Source of the DNA: Rhizobium sp.
GTDB taxonomy: Bacteria; Pseudomonadota; Alphaproteobacteria; Rhizobiales; Rhizobiaceae
Assembly (NCBI GenBank): GCA_027533385.1
Contig: JAPZUE010000007.1
Location: forward strand, 1 to 64,000
Direction of reading: 5' to 3'
Length of the DNA stretch: 64,000 nt
Position numbers and translations under genes: made by a program. Under the pieces are notes generated by a model. The model saw only the letters and a program-made list of their open reading frames with translations. It had not been told where the DNA came from and searched no databases. The number at the start of each line of letters is the position of its first letter. Positions within the stretch are counted from its first letter, which is position 1. Positions 1 through 9,086 of this stretch are shown in pieces.

Positions 1-397
1 GGTTGGCTCTAAGCAACCCGACCCTACCGGAAAACACTGGTGACCACCGCTACGCCGCCCGCTCCCTACAGCACATTGGAGGGCGCGCTCGCGAGCGGCT
101 TCGCTATCACCCAGCTACACCACTCGCCGGGACACGATCAAAGATCCGGCTTCGTCGAGTTTATCGAGAGCCTGGAGGATCGATGATGCAGCGTGATGGG
201 GACTTACTGTCGGATGTCCCTTCGAGTATGGTTCGGACAGCGGCTTTCTGACGGTCCCAGGAGCCATCCTCGCAAGGCTCAATGCCGGGCCTTCCTGTTT
301 CCGAGGCTATGGATTGAGTCGATCCAGCAGAAGGGACCTCAAACCGTCCGGATGAAATTCCCGCTCGACCTTGCACTAGAGCGGCTCCACACCTGTT
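1..397. other. No recognisable gene at left edge, downstream of the CBASS operon
   Basis: Short open frames exist on both strands, but none has a convincing ribosome binding site or a product I recognise. One plus-strand frame is open from about position 13 to the TGA at about 183. It reads as ordinary protein sequence and could be the tail of a gene broken by insertion of the neighbouring defence operon, but I cannot name its family. No transcription terminator is visible after the SAVED gene, which ends at the right edge of this stretch. Confidence 0.4.
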
Positions 398-1477
398 TCA
401 GGAGCCTACGATCACGGGGGTTCGCTCGCCGCTGACTGGCATCCTTACACCCCAAGGAAACCGCTTCTCCCTGTTCGCCTCATACTGATATACGATCAGG
501 CTCGGCAGGTTCCGCTTGTCGTATCTGCGGCCGAGGTTGAAGACCACGCTGTTCTGCGCGGCCAAAAGCAGGTGGATGGTACTCACACCGTTCGCCTCTA
601 GCTGCTTCGCAACGTCGAGGAACTGGGCCGCCAGTTCGTTCTGCATCGCCTGCGACCAATGAGAAGACGCTTGATCCGGCATCGTCATGCGGACGACCGG
701 GTGGCTGAAGGTCGTCGCGATGTTTTCGGATCGCACCTGGTATGAGAACGAGACTGCAAGCACGACCTCCTTCGCACCGCCGATGCCGTCGAGTCCTTCG
801 ATCTGAAACCGCCGCCCATCATCATCGCCATCGAGACTGCGCCATGCTTCGCGCGTCCTGTCCCAGTCCATGACCACAATCCGGCCCTCGTCATCGAAGA
901 CGACACCTGAGAGAAAGGTGAAAGGAACCGGGGTCAGGCCGCCGTAGACCAGTGTCACGTCGCGGCTATCGCCGTGCTTCGCATGCTGCTGGACCTGCCT
1001 GCGGGTGCTGTCGACATCGAGCAGCAGTTCTTCAGGATCAATGACAACGCCGTCTTTGTGCTGCCGAAGGTCAAGCAGCACTCCGATGCGATTACCGACG
1101 ATGTCGGCGGGGACTGCCTCCGTCAGGGGCGAGCCATCATCCTCTCGAAGCCCGCGTCCTTCGATAACGATAACCTTTTTCCTATTTCGGAGTTCGTTTT
1201 CTCGGCTGAACCGCCTCCATCCCATGAAGACGCAGAAGACGAAGATCGTCGAAAAGATCGCGACCAACGGCCACTGGACCCATTCGGGAATTGCGTTGGT
1301 AGACCCTACTTCGATTGAATAGCCATCCGGAGCGGTCGCTCGGACGACCCAGTTCCAACCCAGCAGGGTAACGAGGATCAGCGCGCAGGCAGCGGCAATC
1401 CGCCCTTCGAATCCTTTCGGACGGAACAGGAAACGAATGAATTCTCGGAAGGCCCAGTCGAGTGTTTCTTTGTTCAT
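398..1477 (-). CDS. cap14: CBASS effector: two-transmembrane SAVED-domain protein (Cap14-like)
   Basis: This 359-residue protein is the last gene of the four-gene CBASS operon. Two hydrophobic helices (about residues 26-46 and 66-87) are followed by a basic stretch (WRRFSRENELRNRKK) and a soluble domain of about 260 residues. In known CBASS systems SAVED domains bind the cyclic oligonucleotide, and the membrane-SAVED class (Cap14) is thought to damage the inner membrane after ligand-driven assembly. The SAVED assignment rests on size, two-helix architecture, operon position and C-terminal sequence (for example AAQFLDVAKQLEANGV and LLLAAQNSVVFNLGRR, typical of SAVED C-termini); no search could be run. 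The start chosen is the ATG overlapping the cap3 stop in ATGA. The longer upstream open frame is only an out-of-frame extension through cap3. The ligand is unknown. Confidence 0.8.
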   Translation of the reverse strand: MNKETLDWAFREFIRFLFRPKGFEGRIAAACALILVTLLGWNWVVRATAPDGYSIEVGSTNAIPEWVQWPLVAIFSTIFVFCVFMGWRRFSRENELRNRKKVIVIEGRGLREDDGSPLTEAVPADIVGNRIGVLLDLRQHKDGVVIDPEELLLDVDSTRRQVQQHAKHGDSRDVTLVYGGLTPVPFTFLSGVVFDDEGRIVVMDWDRTREAWRSLDGDDDGRRFQIEGLDGIGGAKEVVLAVSFSYQVRSENIATTFSHPVVRMTMPDQASSHWSQAMQNELAAQFLDVAKQLEANGVSTIHLLLAAQNSVVFNLGRRYDKRNLPSLIVYQYEANREKRFPWGVRMPVSGERTPVIVGS

Positions 1478-1953
1478 TGCTGCCTCTGGTTCGTGGACCT
1501 GATGTGCAAAGGAACGGGGTTCATTCCCCGCTGATGAAAGGTTCCGGTTGCAAAGAACTCTGAAGGGGTGTCGGACCTGACCACAAGAAGGGCCGCGAAG
1601 GGTATGTTTCGCTCGCCATTGACGAGGTCTTCCATGCTTCCAAGGTCGGTGAGACTTGGAGTGATTGGGAGACGGGGATGGGAATGCCATTCACCGATGT
1701 AGTTGTAGTTCGCATAATCATGGCCCGTCTTTGCGAAGAACTCGTCCAGAAAGGAATTATGGAGGGCAGGGTCCCGGACAAAATGCGCCCGTTCACCTGT
1801 CAGCTCGTCGACGGAGAAGTCCACGATCTCGAAGCTTCCTGGCACGATCTGTCGTGCCATCAGCACACCGCCGATTTCACGCTCGACAGCTCTGGCGAGA
1901 CTGACTTTCATCCGGGCGACGATCGGAAAAGGGAGGACAAGCTCCACCGTCAC
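1474..1953 (-). CDS. cap3: CBASS accessory JAB/JAMM deconjugating protease Cap3
   Basis: A 159-residue JAB/MPN metalloprotease. The complete JAMM zinc signature is present: Glu26 in EIGGVL, then HSH (His90, His92), seven residues, Ser100, two residues, Asp103 (WHSHPRLPITPSLTD). In type II CBASS, Cap3 cleaves CD-NTase-target conjugates made by Cap2 and so antagonises priming. The start is GTG inside the cap2 stop (GTGA overlap) and the end overlaps the effector start (ATGA), so expression should be translationally coupled on both sides. The length is normal for the stand-alone family. The substrate is inferred from neighbours; the metalloprotease call comes directly from the motif. Confidence 0.92.
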   Translation of the reverse strand: MTVELVLPFPIVARMKVSLARAVEREIGGVLMARQIVPGSFEIVDFSVDELTGERAHFVRDPALHNSFLDEFFAKTGHDYANYNYIGEWHSHPRLPITPSLTDLGSMEDLVNGERNIPFAALLVVRSDTPSEFFATGTFHQRGMNPVPLHIRSTNQRQQ

Positions 1954-3662
1954 GTCACTTCCTTATCAATCAAATCAGCGATCAATCCGCCGATGTCTCC
2001 GGCATCGGGGTTCGAGCGCGGATCATGCCACGGGCCGATCGGTACGAGGTCTATCGGCCATGTGTCGAATGGAGCCTGGAATATCCACGCCTTCTTCAGG
2101 CCGATCATGTAGGCCGAGTTGGGGAAGGCTGGTTGCCCTTCTTGTAGGATGTCGAGCGAGAGCCGCGTCGCATGAGCTGCGATGACAGAGACATCAGCAT
2201 CATCCGCCACAAATGGAACCTCGTCATGCCCGACGGCATCATAGTTTGCACCTGGACGGAATTCCCAAGGCGTGGCTCGGTCGTCACACCACGCAGCGAT
2301 CTGTTTCTGCCCCTCTAAGGGAGGCGGATCAACATCTGGACGCGATCGAGCAACTAGGCCACCGATCCCGCCGCTGAGCACTTCGGCCCAGATCATGGAT
2401 TTCAGATGCCTTCTTGCCGCGCCCGCACACAGATTGAACGAGGTTGGGTCGGCTGTCGCATCGATTATGAGATCCGCGTCACCAATTGCTTCAAGCACGG
2501 ACTCAAGCATTAGGGACGACGTCTGACTTCCCAGTTCGACCCGATGCACCACTATGTCGGTATCTGTGGCGAGCTGTCCGATGCGGTCGGCCAAAGCATC
2601 GACCTTGTGCCATCCAATTGCCCAGGCATCGAGTTCATTGCGCACAAGGTTTCCGGTCAAAAAAATGTCTTCGTCGACAAGAACATATTTCCTCAAACCC
2701 GCTCGTGCGAGAGAGGCAGCTATTTTCGACCCGATCGAACCGCAACCGACTATCGCCACGCGCTTCCTGGAAACTGCCTCGCGGTTCGAAGCCGACCGTT
2801 TCAATAGCTCCTGCTCTTCGATAATCCGGTACGGGATAAAGAACGGCTGGCCGTCCTTGCGCACTATATCGAACGCAGTACGCCGCCCACTTTGTTCGAC
2901 GAGAACGATGAACGGTAACTGCGGCCCCGCAAGGAGCGAAGCGAGTTCAGGAAACAGATTGCTGAGATCGTTGAAGTGTCCGCCTGGATGCTGAGCCAGC
3001 AAATCCAAGTTTCGCGCGGTCCGCATCAGATATCCGAAACGCTCCCCTGGAGCATCGGGAGCAGGCCTCGGTGTTTTCCAGATCTGGTTACCCTTCGCGC
3101 CAATAGCTACTAAGTGAGCTACTCTCTGTGTCCTACGGACGGTCATTGTGACCGCGATCTGAAGAAAAGCTTCCGGGAGCTGGCCATCGAGTGATCGCCA
3201 GGCACCTTCCGGAACCATTAGCCGCCAGGTCTCGAACCGCAATTCTCCCGCAAGCGTTGAGCGATGCTCTGACAGGACCGCACCGGACGCACCGTCCGAC
3301 GGACGCTCGGCCGCGATCAGGCCATAGGCGCTCTCGACCATCATCGCACCGGTGACCGAGGGATCCCAGTTGTCAGGCCGCCACTGCAAACAAAGCTCGC
3401 CTCCGGGGCCATATTGATGGGAGGACAACCGCTTCTCCCCGTAGGGCATCACGACGGGTGGCGTATCGGGAAACGTCCTCGGATAGATCACGGCCAGCTT
3501 CAACGTTTCGCCAGCATGTATGACCTCGACATCCACGCAGAGCTGGAAATCGGCCAAGTGCCTCGTACGCACGCTTGCCAGCCAATCATGCTCTTCCTGG
3601 AGGGCGACAAATGCTGCCTTCTCAGCTTTCGCCCGCTGCTGATCGAGCCACCACCAGATCAT
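1950..3662 (-). CDS. cap2: CBASS accessory E2-E1 fusion conjugating enzyme Cap2
   Basis: A 570-residue protein with ubiquitin-type conjugation architecture. Residues 1 to about 150 look like an E2 domain, with the likely catalytic Cys91 in GGELCLQWRPDNWD after a proline-rich strand (FPDTPPVVMP). A linker leads to a ThiF/E1 adenylation domain with nucleotide motif GCGSIG at 307-312, an Asp pair (VDEDIF) and the typical NLVRNELD. Cys459 (AAWCDDRATPW) is in the place expected for the E1 catalytic cysteine. In characterised type II systems Cap2 adenylates the C-terminus of the CD-NTase and links it to other proteins, which raises cyclase activity. The ATG overlaps the CD-NTase stop in ATGA. All key residues appear intact. 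Confidence 0.92.
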   Translation of the reverse strand: MIWWWLDQQRAKAEKAAFVALQEEHDWLASVRTRHLADFQLCVDVEVIHAGETLKLAVIYPRTFPDTPPVVMPYGEKRLSSHQYGPGGELCLQWRPDNWDPSVTGAMMVESAYGLIAAERPSDGASGAVLSEHRSTLAGELRFETWRLMVPEGAWRSLDGQLPEAFLQIAVTMTVRRTQRVAHLVAIGAKGNQIWKTPRPAPDAPGERFGYLMRTARNLDLLAQHPGGHFNDLSNLFPELASLLAGPQLPFIVLVEQSGRRTAFDIVRKDGQPFFIPYRIIEEQELLKRSASNREAVSRKRVAIVGCGSIGSKIAASLARAGLRKYVLVDEDIFLTGNLVRNELDAWAIGWHKVDALADRIGQLATDTDIVVHRVELGSQTSSLMLESVLEAIGDADLIIDATADPTSFNLCAGAARRHLKSMIWAEVLSGGIGGLVARSRPDVDPPPLEGQKQIAAWCDDRATPWEFRPGANYDAVGHDEVPFVADDADVSVIAAHATRLSLDILQEGQPAFPNSAYMIGLKKAWIFQAPFDTWPIDLVPIGPWHDPRSNPDAGDIGGLIADLIDKEVT

Positions 3663-4885
3663 GCATAGCCCGGGGGCTTCGATGGACGACGCTCGGCGTT
3701 CGCAAAGCTCGGCGCCGCGACCGCGCCCGCCGCTGCTGACGCACCAGTGGCAGCTCGTAGCAGACGATAGCCACCGGTGAGCCGATCCATCGCGCGCATC
3801 GATAACGCATAACCCATGCGTGGGTTGAGTGCGTCAGCCATCTCCTTGTAGGTCGCGGCCTGTGCTGCCGCATAGAAATCGGCTCGGGCTTGACGAAGCC
3901 AAGCGTCGAAGGCTTCCTTCATTTTTGGATCCCGATTCCATTTGTCCGCGAAGTTTTCCAACGCGTCGGTGGGGTTTGCGACTATCCACCTGCCGCCGTG
4001 GTGAACGATGAACTTGTCCATGTCGTTCAGAATCGCGAATAGCGCCCCGGCAATGGTGTCCTGATTATTGTAGGCGTGCGCCCCAAGCGTGGTGATGATC
4101 ACGGAGATCGGGCGCATGTCCAGTTCGCGCGCGAACATGTTGTCGCGATGCCTTTTCAGGATCATGATCGCGGACTGGAGTGGGGTCTTTACCTTGAAAG
4201 CGGGAAGTCGCTCCACGCTTGCAGTCACGAGCCCCTGCTTTCTGAGGGAATCGAGAATTACGCGCTGGCGGCGCTCGAACACTTCAGCCTGCCGTGACGC
4301 AAACCAGTTGGCGTAGCCTTTCGGATTCGAGCGTGGCCAGTCATCCGTGAGGATCCTGTAATTAGGTTCACGCCTGTCCGTAATCGAAATCGCCGTGGAT
4401 GCCCATCGCGCGTCGAGAAAACTTGCAGTCAGGATCCTGTACTGCTGGTCGTGGTTCGGAACGGCGGGGACAATATCCATGTGGAACTGGGCACCGTCGG
4501 CATAGTCGAGGATCCAGCAGCGGTTTCCCTCACGAACTGGTTTCACCATCGCCATGGCATCGTGATAGGCCACGATTTCGATGCCGAGCATGGCCTTGAG
4601 CTGCGCCTGTGTCTTGTCCCGTTTCGTCAGCGAACGAAGCTCGACGACGGAATCGACATCGTATTCTTCGGCATCTGTGTGCGGACGGATGGCGGTCCCG
4701 AGCCGGAAAGAGCCTTGGCAGTAGACCTGCGGATCATATTGGCGAACCGTGCTCGCTTCTCGGTGCAGCCATCTTCCGAGGGAAGTGTAGCTCTGCTCTG
4801 CCTGCTCGTAGCGATGGTCCGGAACCTCGAGTTCCTTGCGGAGAGCTTCGAGGAATGTCTCGATGGAATTCACATGCACGTTCAT
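3659..4885 (-). CDS. CBASS CD-NTase (cGAS/DncV-like cyclic oligonucleotide synthase)
   Basis: A 408-residue nucleotidyltransferase and the first gene of the operon. The polymerase-beta-type core is visible: Gly58-Ser59 in CQGSFRLGTAIRP, the metal pair Asp76/Asp78 in EYDVDSV and a third acidic residue, Asp137, in HMDIVP. This fits a SMODS-type CD-NTase that makes a cyclic di- or trinucleotide on phage infection. The C-terminal tail after about residue 375 is flexible (Ala/Pro/Lys-rich) and ends KPPGYA. A free small C-terminal residue suits use as the ubiquitin-like donor for Cap2. The start is the ATG preceded by GAGGA. The clade and the nucleotide product cannot be read safely from sequence alone. 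Confidence 0.93.
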   Translation of the reverse strand: MNVHVNSIETFLEALRKELEVPDHRYEQAEQSYTSLGRWLHREASTVRQYDPQVYCQGSFRLGTAIRPHTDAEEYDVDSVVELRSLTKRDKTQAQLKAMLGIEIVAYHDAMAMVKPVREGNRCWILDYADGAQFHMDIVPAVPNHDQQYRILTASFLDARWASTAISITDRREPNYRILTDDWPRSNPKGYANWFASRQAEVFERRQRVILDSLRKQGLVTASVERLPAFKVKTPLQSAIMILKRHRDNMFARELDMRPISVIITTLGAHAYNNQDTIAGALFAILNDMDKFIVHHGGRWIVANPTDALENFADKWNRDPKMKEAFDAWLRQARADFYAAAQAATYKEMADALNPRMGYALSMRAMDRLTGGYRLLRAATGASAAAGAVAAPSFANAERRPSKPPGYA

Positions 4886-4970
4886 GACTGGGAGTCCTCA
4901 TGGTTACGCGTGAACTTGGTGGACTGATTCCAACTCTGGCGTTTGTTTCACTGTTTGTTCTGTAGAGTAT

Positions 4971-4996
4971 TTTCCAGGCACCTAAGTGCCTGGAAA
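4971..4996. promoter_or_regulatory. Perfect inverted repeat upstream of the CBASS operon
   Basis: TTTCCAGGCAC is followed by CTAA and the reverse complement GTGCCTGGAAA: an 11-base-pair stem with a four-base loop, 86 bases before the CD-NTase start and 140 bases after the nrdJ stop. No T-tract follows on either strand, so a simple terminator is doubtful. It could be an operator or the distal part of an nrdJ terminator. The hairpin is seen directly; its role is inference. Confidence 0.5.
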
Positions 4997-5045
4997 TTTT
5001 AAGGTTTTTGGCAATTGCGGAGTTAACTCTGAACCTTTGCTACGA

Positions 5046-5100
5046 TTTTGTGACTCCGCAGGTCGGACTTTTATGACTCCATACCCCCAATTTATGACTT
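5046..5100. repeat. Three short direct repeats (TTTrTGACTcc) between nrdJ and CBASS
   Basis: Copies occur at 5046-5057 (TTTTGTGACTCC), 5069-5080 (TTTTATGACTCC) and 5089-5100 (AATTTATGACTT), spaced 23 and 20 bases. The same stretch carries a longer-range inverted pair, GCGGAGT near 5018 and ACTCCGC near 5053. Spacing close to two helical turns suggests a protein-binding array or a recombination scar. No known family was recognised. Confidence 0.4.
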
Positions 5101-5136
5101 TTCACTGGGGGCCATCCACACTCAATTCTCAGCCAA

Positions 5137-8100
5137 TCAGCTGCACCCACTCGTCGCACCACAAGTATCGCACTTTTCACACGTGCCATTCCGCACCATC
5201 GTGAAATTCTGGCATTCCGAGCACATGTTGCCCGTATAGCCCTGGGCAATAGAGCGCATGCGGCGGGTCGCCTCGAGCTTCTTGGCGTCGGCCTTGGCGG
5301 CAGCGGCTTCATCGGCGGCGGCGTCGGTGAAGACGCTTTCTTCGGCGATTTCCTCAGCCAGTTCAGCCGCGCGCTCCTCGTAGTCGCGCTTGAAGGACAC
5401 GACTTCATGGGTGGAGATGGCGGTGGCCACTTCCAACTTGCGGGCGGTTGCCCCCGAGGTGGAGAAGGCGGTGACGGTGGCCGAGGCCTTGGCGGGGGCG
5501 GCGGTGGCTGCACCCTTGGGCTCGGCGCCGACGGCGGCTGGGCTGTGGCTGGAGACGAGCGTCGGCTTGTAACCGCGGGTCAGGCCCTTGGAGACGACAT
5601 CCGCCTTGCCTTCCTTCATGCCGCGGCCAAGCGCGGTGGTGGAGAAATCAGAGGTGTCGACATGGGCGAGGTCGTGGCGACCGAGATAGGAGATCGCCAG
5701 TTCGCGGAAGACGTAGTCGAGGATCGACGTCGCATTCTTGATCGCGTCGTTGCCGGTGACCATGCCGGCCGGCTCGAACTTGGTGAAGGTGAAGGCGTCG
5801 ACATATTCCTCGAGCGGCACGCCATATTGCAGGCCGAGCGAGACGGAGATGGCGAAGTTGTTGATGAAGGCGCGAAGGGCAGAGCCTTCCTTGTTCATGT
5901 CAAGGAAGATTTCGCCAAGACGGCCGTCATCATATTCGCCGGTGCGCAGGAAGATGGTGTGACCGCCGATCTTGGCCTTCTGGGTGTAACCCTTGCGCCG
6001 CGTCGGCAGCTTTTCCTGCTCGCGCACGACACGCTCCACCACGCGCTCGATGATGCGCTCGGTGATGGTGACGGCCTGGGCTGCCGCCGGCTGGGCCAAC
6101 AGTTCCTCGACGCCGTCCTCGTCGTCCTCGTCCTCGATCAGCGAGGCGTTGAGCGGCTGGGAGAGCTTCGAGCCGTCGCGGTAAAGCGCGTTGGCCTTGA
6201 GCGCCAGCTTCCAGGACAGCATGTAGGCGGAGCCGCAATCCTCGACGGTGGCTTCGTTCGGCATGTTGATCGTCTTGGAGATCGCACCCGAGATGAACGG
6301 CTGGGCAGCCGCCATCATGCGGATGTGGGATTCCACCGAGAGATAACGCTTGCCGATCTTGCCGCACGGATTGGCGCAATCGAAGACGGGCAGGTGCTCC
6401 TTCTTCAGGAAGGGGGCGCCTTCGAGCGTCATCGCACCGCAGACATGGATGTTGGCGGCCTCGATGTCCTTCTTCGAGAAGCCCATGTGGTCAAGCAAGT
6501 TGAAGCTCATGTCGGCGAGCTGCTCGTCGGAGACCTTGAGGGTGTCCTTGAGGAAGTCGGCGCCGAGCGTCCACTGGTTGAAGACGAACTTGATGTCGAA
6601 GGCGCTCTTCAGGGCGCCGTTGACGGCCTCGATCTTCTCGTCGGTGAAGCCCTTGGCCTTGAGCGAGGACGGGTTGATGCCCGGCGCCTGGTTCAGATTA
6701 CCATGGCCGACGGCATAGGCGTCGATCTCGGCGATCTGGGATTCGGAGTAGCCAAGCGTGCGCAGCGCTTCCGGAACGGCAGCGTTGATGATCTTGAAGT
6801 AGCCGCCACCGGCGAGCTTCTTGAACTTGACCAGGGCGAAATCGGGCTCGATGCCGGTCGTGTCGCAGTCCATCACGAGACCGATCGTGCCGGTCGGTGC
6901 GATGACCGAGACCTGGGCGTTGCGGTAGCCATGCTTCTCGCCGAGTTCCAGCGCCTTGTCCCAGGCCGCCGTGGCATGGGCGATCAGATCAGGATCCGTG
7001 CAGTCGGCATGAACCAGCGGAACCGGATTGACGGAGAGGCCTTCATAGCCGTCCGACAGGCCGAGTGCTGCGCGGCGATGGTTGCGGATGACGCGCAACA
7101 TGTTGTCGCGGTTCGGCGCAAAGCCCGGGAAGGGGCCGAGTTCCGAGGCGATTTCGGCTGACGTCGCATAGGAGACGCCGGTCATGATGGCGGTCAGCGC
7201 ACCGCAGATGGCGCGGCCTTCGGCCGAATCATAGGGGATGCCGGAGGACATCAAGAGGCCGCCGATATTCGCGTAGCCGAGGCCGAGCGTGCGGTATTCA
7301 TAGGAGAGTTCGGCGATCTGGCGCGACGGGAACTGCGCCATCATCACGGAGACTTCGAGAACGACGGTCCAGAGGCGAACGGCGTGCTCGTAATCGGCGA
7401 TGTTGATCTTCTTGGTCTTGGCATCCTTGAACTGCAGGAGGTTGAGCGAAGCCAGGTTGCAGGCCGTGTCGTCGAGGAACATGTATTCCGAGCACGGGTT
7501 CGACGCGCGGATCGGGCCGGCAGCCGGGCAGGTGTGCCAGTCGTTCATCGTCGTGTTGAAGTGCAGGCCAGGATCTGCCGATGCCCAGGCTGCATAGGAG
7601 ATCTTTTCCCAGAGGTCGCGGGCCTTCAGCGTCTTCATCACCTTGCCGTCCTTGCGGGCGGTCAGGTTCCAGTCGCCATCATTCTCGACGGCGCGCAGAA
7701 AATCGTCCTTCAGCGAGACGGAGTTGTTCGAGTTCTGGCCCGAAACCGTCAGATAGGCTTCCGAATCCCAGTCGGTGTCATATGTCTTGAACTCGAGATC
7801 CTTGTAGCCCTGCTGGGCGAACTGGATGACGCGCTTGATGTAGTTCTCCGGAACCTGGTCCTTCTTCGCGGCCTTGATTTCGCGCTTCAGGGCAGGGTTC
7901 TCGTTCGGGTCGAAGCAGGCGCCGTTGTCGGCCTCGCAATTGACGCAGGCCTTCATGATCGCCTTCAGGTGCTTGGCGACGATCTTCGAGCCGGTGACGA
8001 GAGCGGCAACCTTCTGCTCTTCCTTCACCTTCCAGTCGATATAGGCTTCGATATCCGGATGATCGATGTCGACGACGACCATCTTGGCCGCACGGCGGGT

Positions 8101-8919
8101 GGTGCCGCCGGACTTGATGGCGCCCGCCGCGCGGTCACCGATCTTCAGGAAGGACATGAGGCCCGACGAACGGCCGCCGCCGGAGAGCTTTTCGCCTTCG
8201 CCGCGCAGATAAGAGAAGTTGGAGCCGGTGCCGGAGCCATACTTGAAGAGACGGGCTTCGCGGACCCAGAGGTCCATGATGCCGCCTTCGTTGACCAGGT
8301 CGTCCTCGACGGACTGGATGAAGCAGGCATGCGGCTGCGGATGCTCATAGGCCGACTTGGACTTCACCAGCTTGCCGGTGAAGGGGTCGACATAGAAATG
8401 GCCCTGGCCGGGGCCGTCGATGCCATAGGCCCAGTGCAGGCCGGTGTTGAACCACTGCGGGGAATTCGGTGCGACGCGCTGGGTGGCGAGCATGTAGGCA
8501 AGCTCGTCCTTGAAGGCGGCGGCGTCTTCCTCGGACGAGAAATACTTGCCCTTCCAGCCCCAATAGGTCCAGGTGCCGGCCAGGCGATCGAAGACCTGAC
8601 GGGCATCGGTTTCCGAGCCGTAGCGCTCGTTTTCCGGAAGCGAGGCAAGCGCCTTTTCATCGGCAACCGAGCGCCAGAGGAAGGAGGGAACGTCGTTCTC
8701 CTCGACCTTCTTCAGGATCTTCGGCACGCCGGCCTTGCGGAAATACTTCTGGGCAAGAATGTCCGCCGCGACCTGGCTGAACTGGGCCGGGACGTCGATG
8801 TCGGCAAGACGAAATACGATTGAGCCGTCGGGGTTCTTGATTTCGCTGATGGCCTTGCGGAACTCGATTTCCGCATAAGCGGACTGTCCCGGTTTGGTGA
8901 AGCGACGTTCAATGCGCAT
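5137..8919 (-). CDS. nrdJ: Vitamin B12-dependent (class II) ribonucleoside-diphosphate reductase
   Basis: At 1260 residues this matches the long rhizobial class II reductase. It uses adenosylcobalamin to make deoxynucleotides from ribonucleotides in the cytoplasm, with or without oxygen. Recognisable blocks are the N-terminal [14 protein letters not shown] region, [36 protein letters not shown] in the barrel, and a C-terminal cysteine-rich tail ([15 protein letters not shown]) that probably recycles the active-site disulfide. About 200 residues before the tail are alanine-rich and less conserved. The start has GAGGGA 8-13 bases upstream. No nrdAB or nrdDG is present in this window. Two NrdR-like boxes lie about 120-170 bases upstream. 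A small hairpin at 8943-8959 (GCGCTGA, TAA loop) sits in the leader. Confidence 0.97.
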   Translation of the reverse strand: MRIERRFTKPGQSAYAEIEFRKAISEIKNPDGSIVFRLADIDVPAQFSQVAADILAQKYFRKAGVPKILKKVEENDVPSFLWRSVADEKALASLPENERYGSETDARQVFDRLAGTWTYWGWKGKYFSSEEDAAAFKDELAYMLATQRVAPNSPQWFNTGLHWAYGIDGPGQGHFYVDPFTGKLVKSKSAYEHPQPHACFIQSVEDDLVNEGGIMDLWVREARLFKYGSGTGSNFSYLRGEGEKLSGGGRSSGLMSFLKIGDRAAGAIKSGGTTRRAAKMVVVDIDHPDIEAYIDWKVKEEQKVAALVTGSKIVAKHLKAIMKACVNCEADNGACFDPNENPALKREIKAAKKDQVPENYIKRVIQFAQQGYKDLEFKTYDTDWDSEAYLTVSGQNSNNSVSLKDDFLRAVENDGDWNLTARKDGKVMKTLKARDLWEKISYAAWASADPGLHFNTTMNDWHTCPAAGPIRASNPCSEYMFLDDTACNLASLNLLQFKDAKTKKINIADYEHAVRLWTVVLEVSVMMAQFPSRQIAELSYEYRTLGLGYANIGGLLMSSGIPYDSAEGRAICGALTAIMTGVSYATSAEIASELGPFPGFAPNRDNMLRVIRNHRRAALGLSDGYEGLSVNPVPLVHADCTDPDLIAHATAAWDKALELGEKHGYRNAQVSVIAPTGTIGLVMDCDTTGIEPDFALVKFKKLAGGGYFKIINAAVPEALRTLGYSESQIAEIDAYAVGHGNLNQAPGINPSSLKAKGFTDEKIEAVNGALKSAFDIKFVFNQWTLGADFLKDTLKVSDEQLADMSFNLLDHMGFSKKDIEAANIHVCGAMTLEGAPFLKKEHLPVFDCANPCGKIGKRYLSVESHIRMMAAAQPFISGAISKTINMPNEATVEDCGSAYMLSWKLALKANALYRDGSKLSQPLNASLIEDEDDEDGVEELLAQPAAAQAVTITERIIERVVERVVREQEKLPTRRKGYTQKAKIGGHTIFLRTGEYDDGRLGEIFLDMNKEGSALRAFINNFAISVSLGLQYGVPLEEYVDAFTFTKFEPAGMVTGNDAIKNATSILDYVFRELAISYLGRHDLAHVDTSDFSTTALGRGMKEGKADVVSKGLTRGYKPTLVSSHSPAAVGAEPKGAATAAPAKASATVTAFSTSGATARKLEVATAISTHEVVSFKRDYEERAAELAEEIAEESVFTDAAADEAAAAKADAKKLEATRRMRSIAQGYTGNMCSECQNFTMVRNGTCEKCDTCGATSGCS

Positions 8920-9039
8920 CTGCCTGTGTCCCTCGATCTTGGGCGCTGATAATCAGCGCGAGAAATTTCGTTCGGCTACACGTCCAACCGCGCAGCCGCT
9001 CATTTGTTCGTCCGTCAGGTGATTCATCCGGAGATGAGA

Positions 9040-9086
9040 ACCCTGTATATGGTAGAGATGGTGGCTGCAAACACTAAATATAGTAC
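9040..9086. promoter_or_regulatory. Pair of NrdR boxes in the nrdJ promoter region
   Basis: The box at 9071-9086 (ACACTAAATATAGTAC) matches the known NrdR consensus ACACwATATATwGTGT at 13 of 16 positions. The box at 9040-9055 (ACCCTGTATATGGTAG) matches at about 11 of 16. Their starts are 31 bases apart, about three helical turns, the spacing usual for tandem NrdR sites. NrdR is the ATP/dATP-sensing repressor of ribonucleotide reductase genes. The position upstream of nrdJ makes this a good assignment; binding is inferred. Confidence 0.75.

Noticed and set aside
1478..1690. N-terminal extension of the SAVED protein to 430 residues
   Set aside because: It overlaps cap3 out of frame; the ATGA junction with a good membrane helix right after it marks the real start.
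5407..7161. Long plus-strand frame of 584 codons antisense to nrdJ
   Set aside because: Gly/Asp/Glu/Leu-biased shadow of a high-G+C gene; no RBS or domain, and nrdJ on the other strand is certain.
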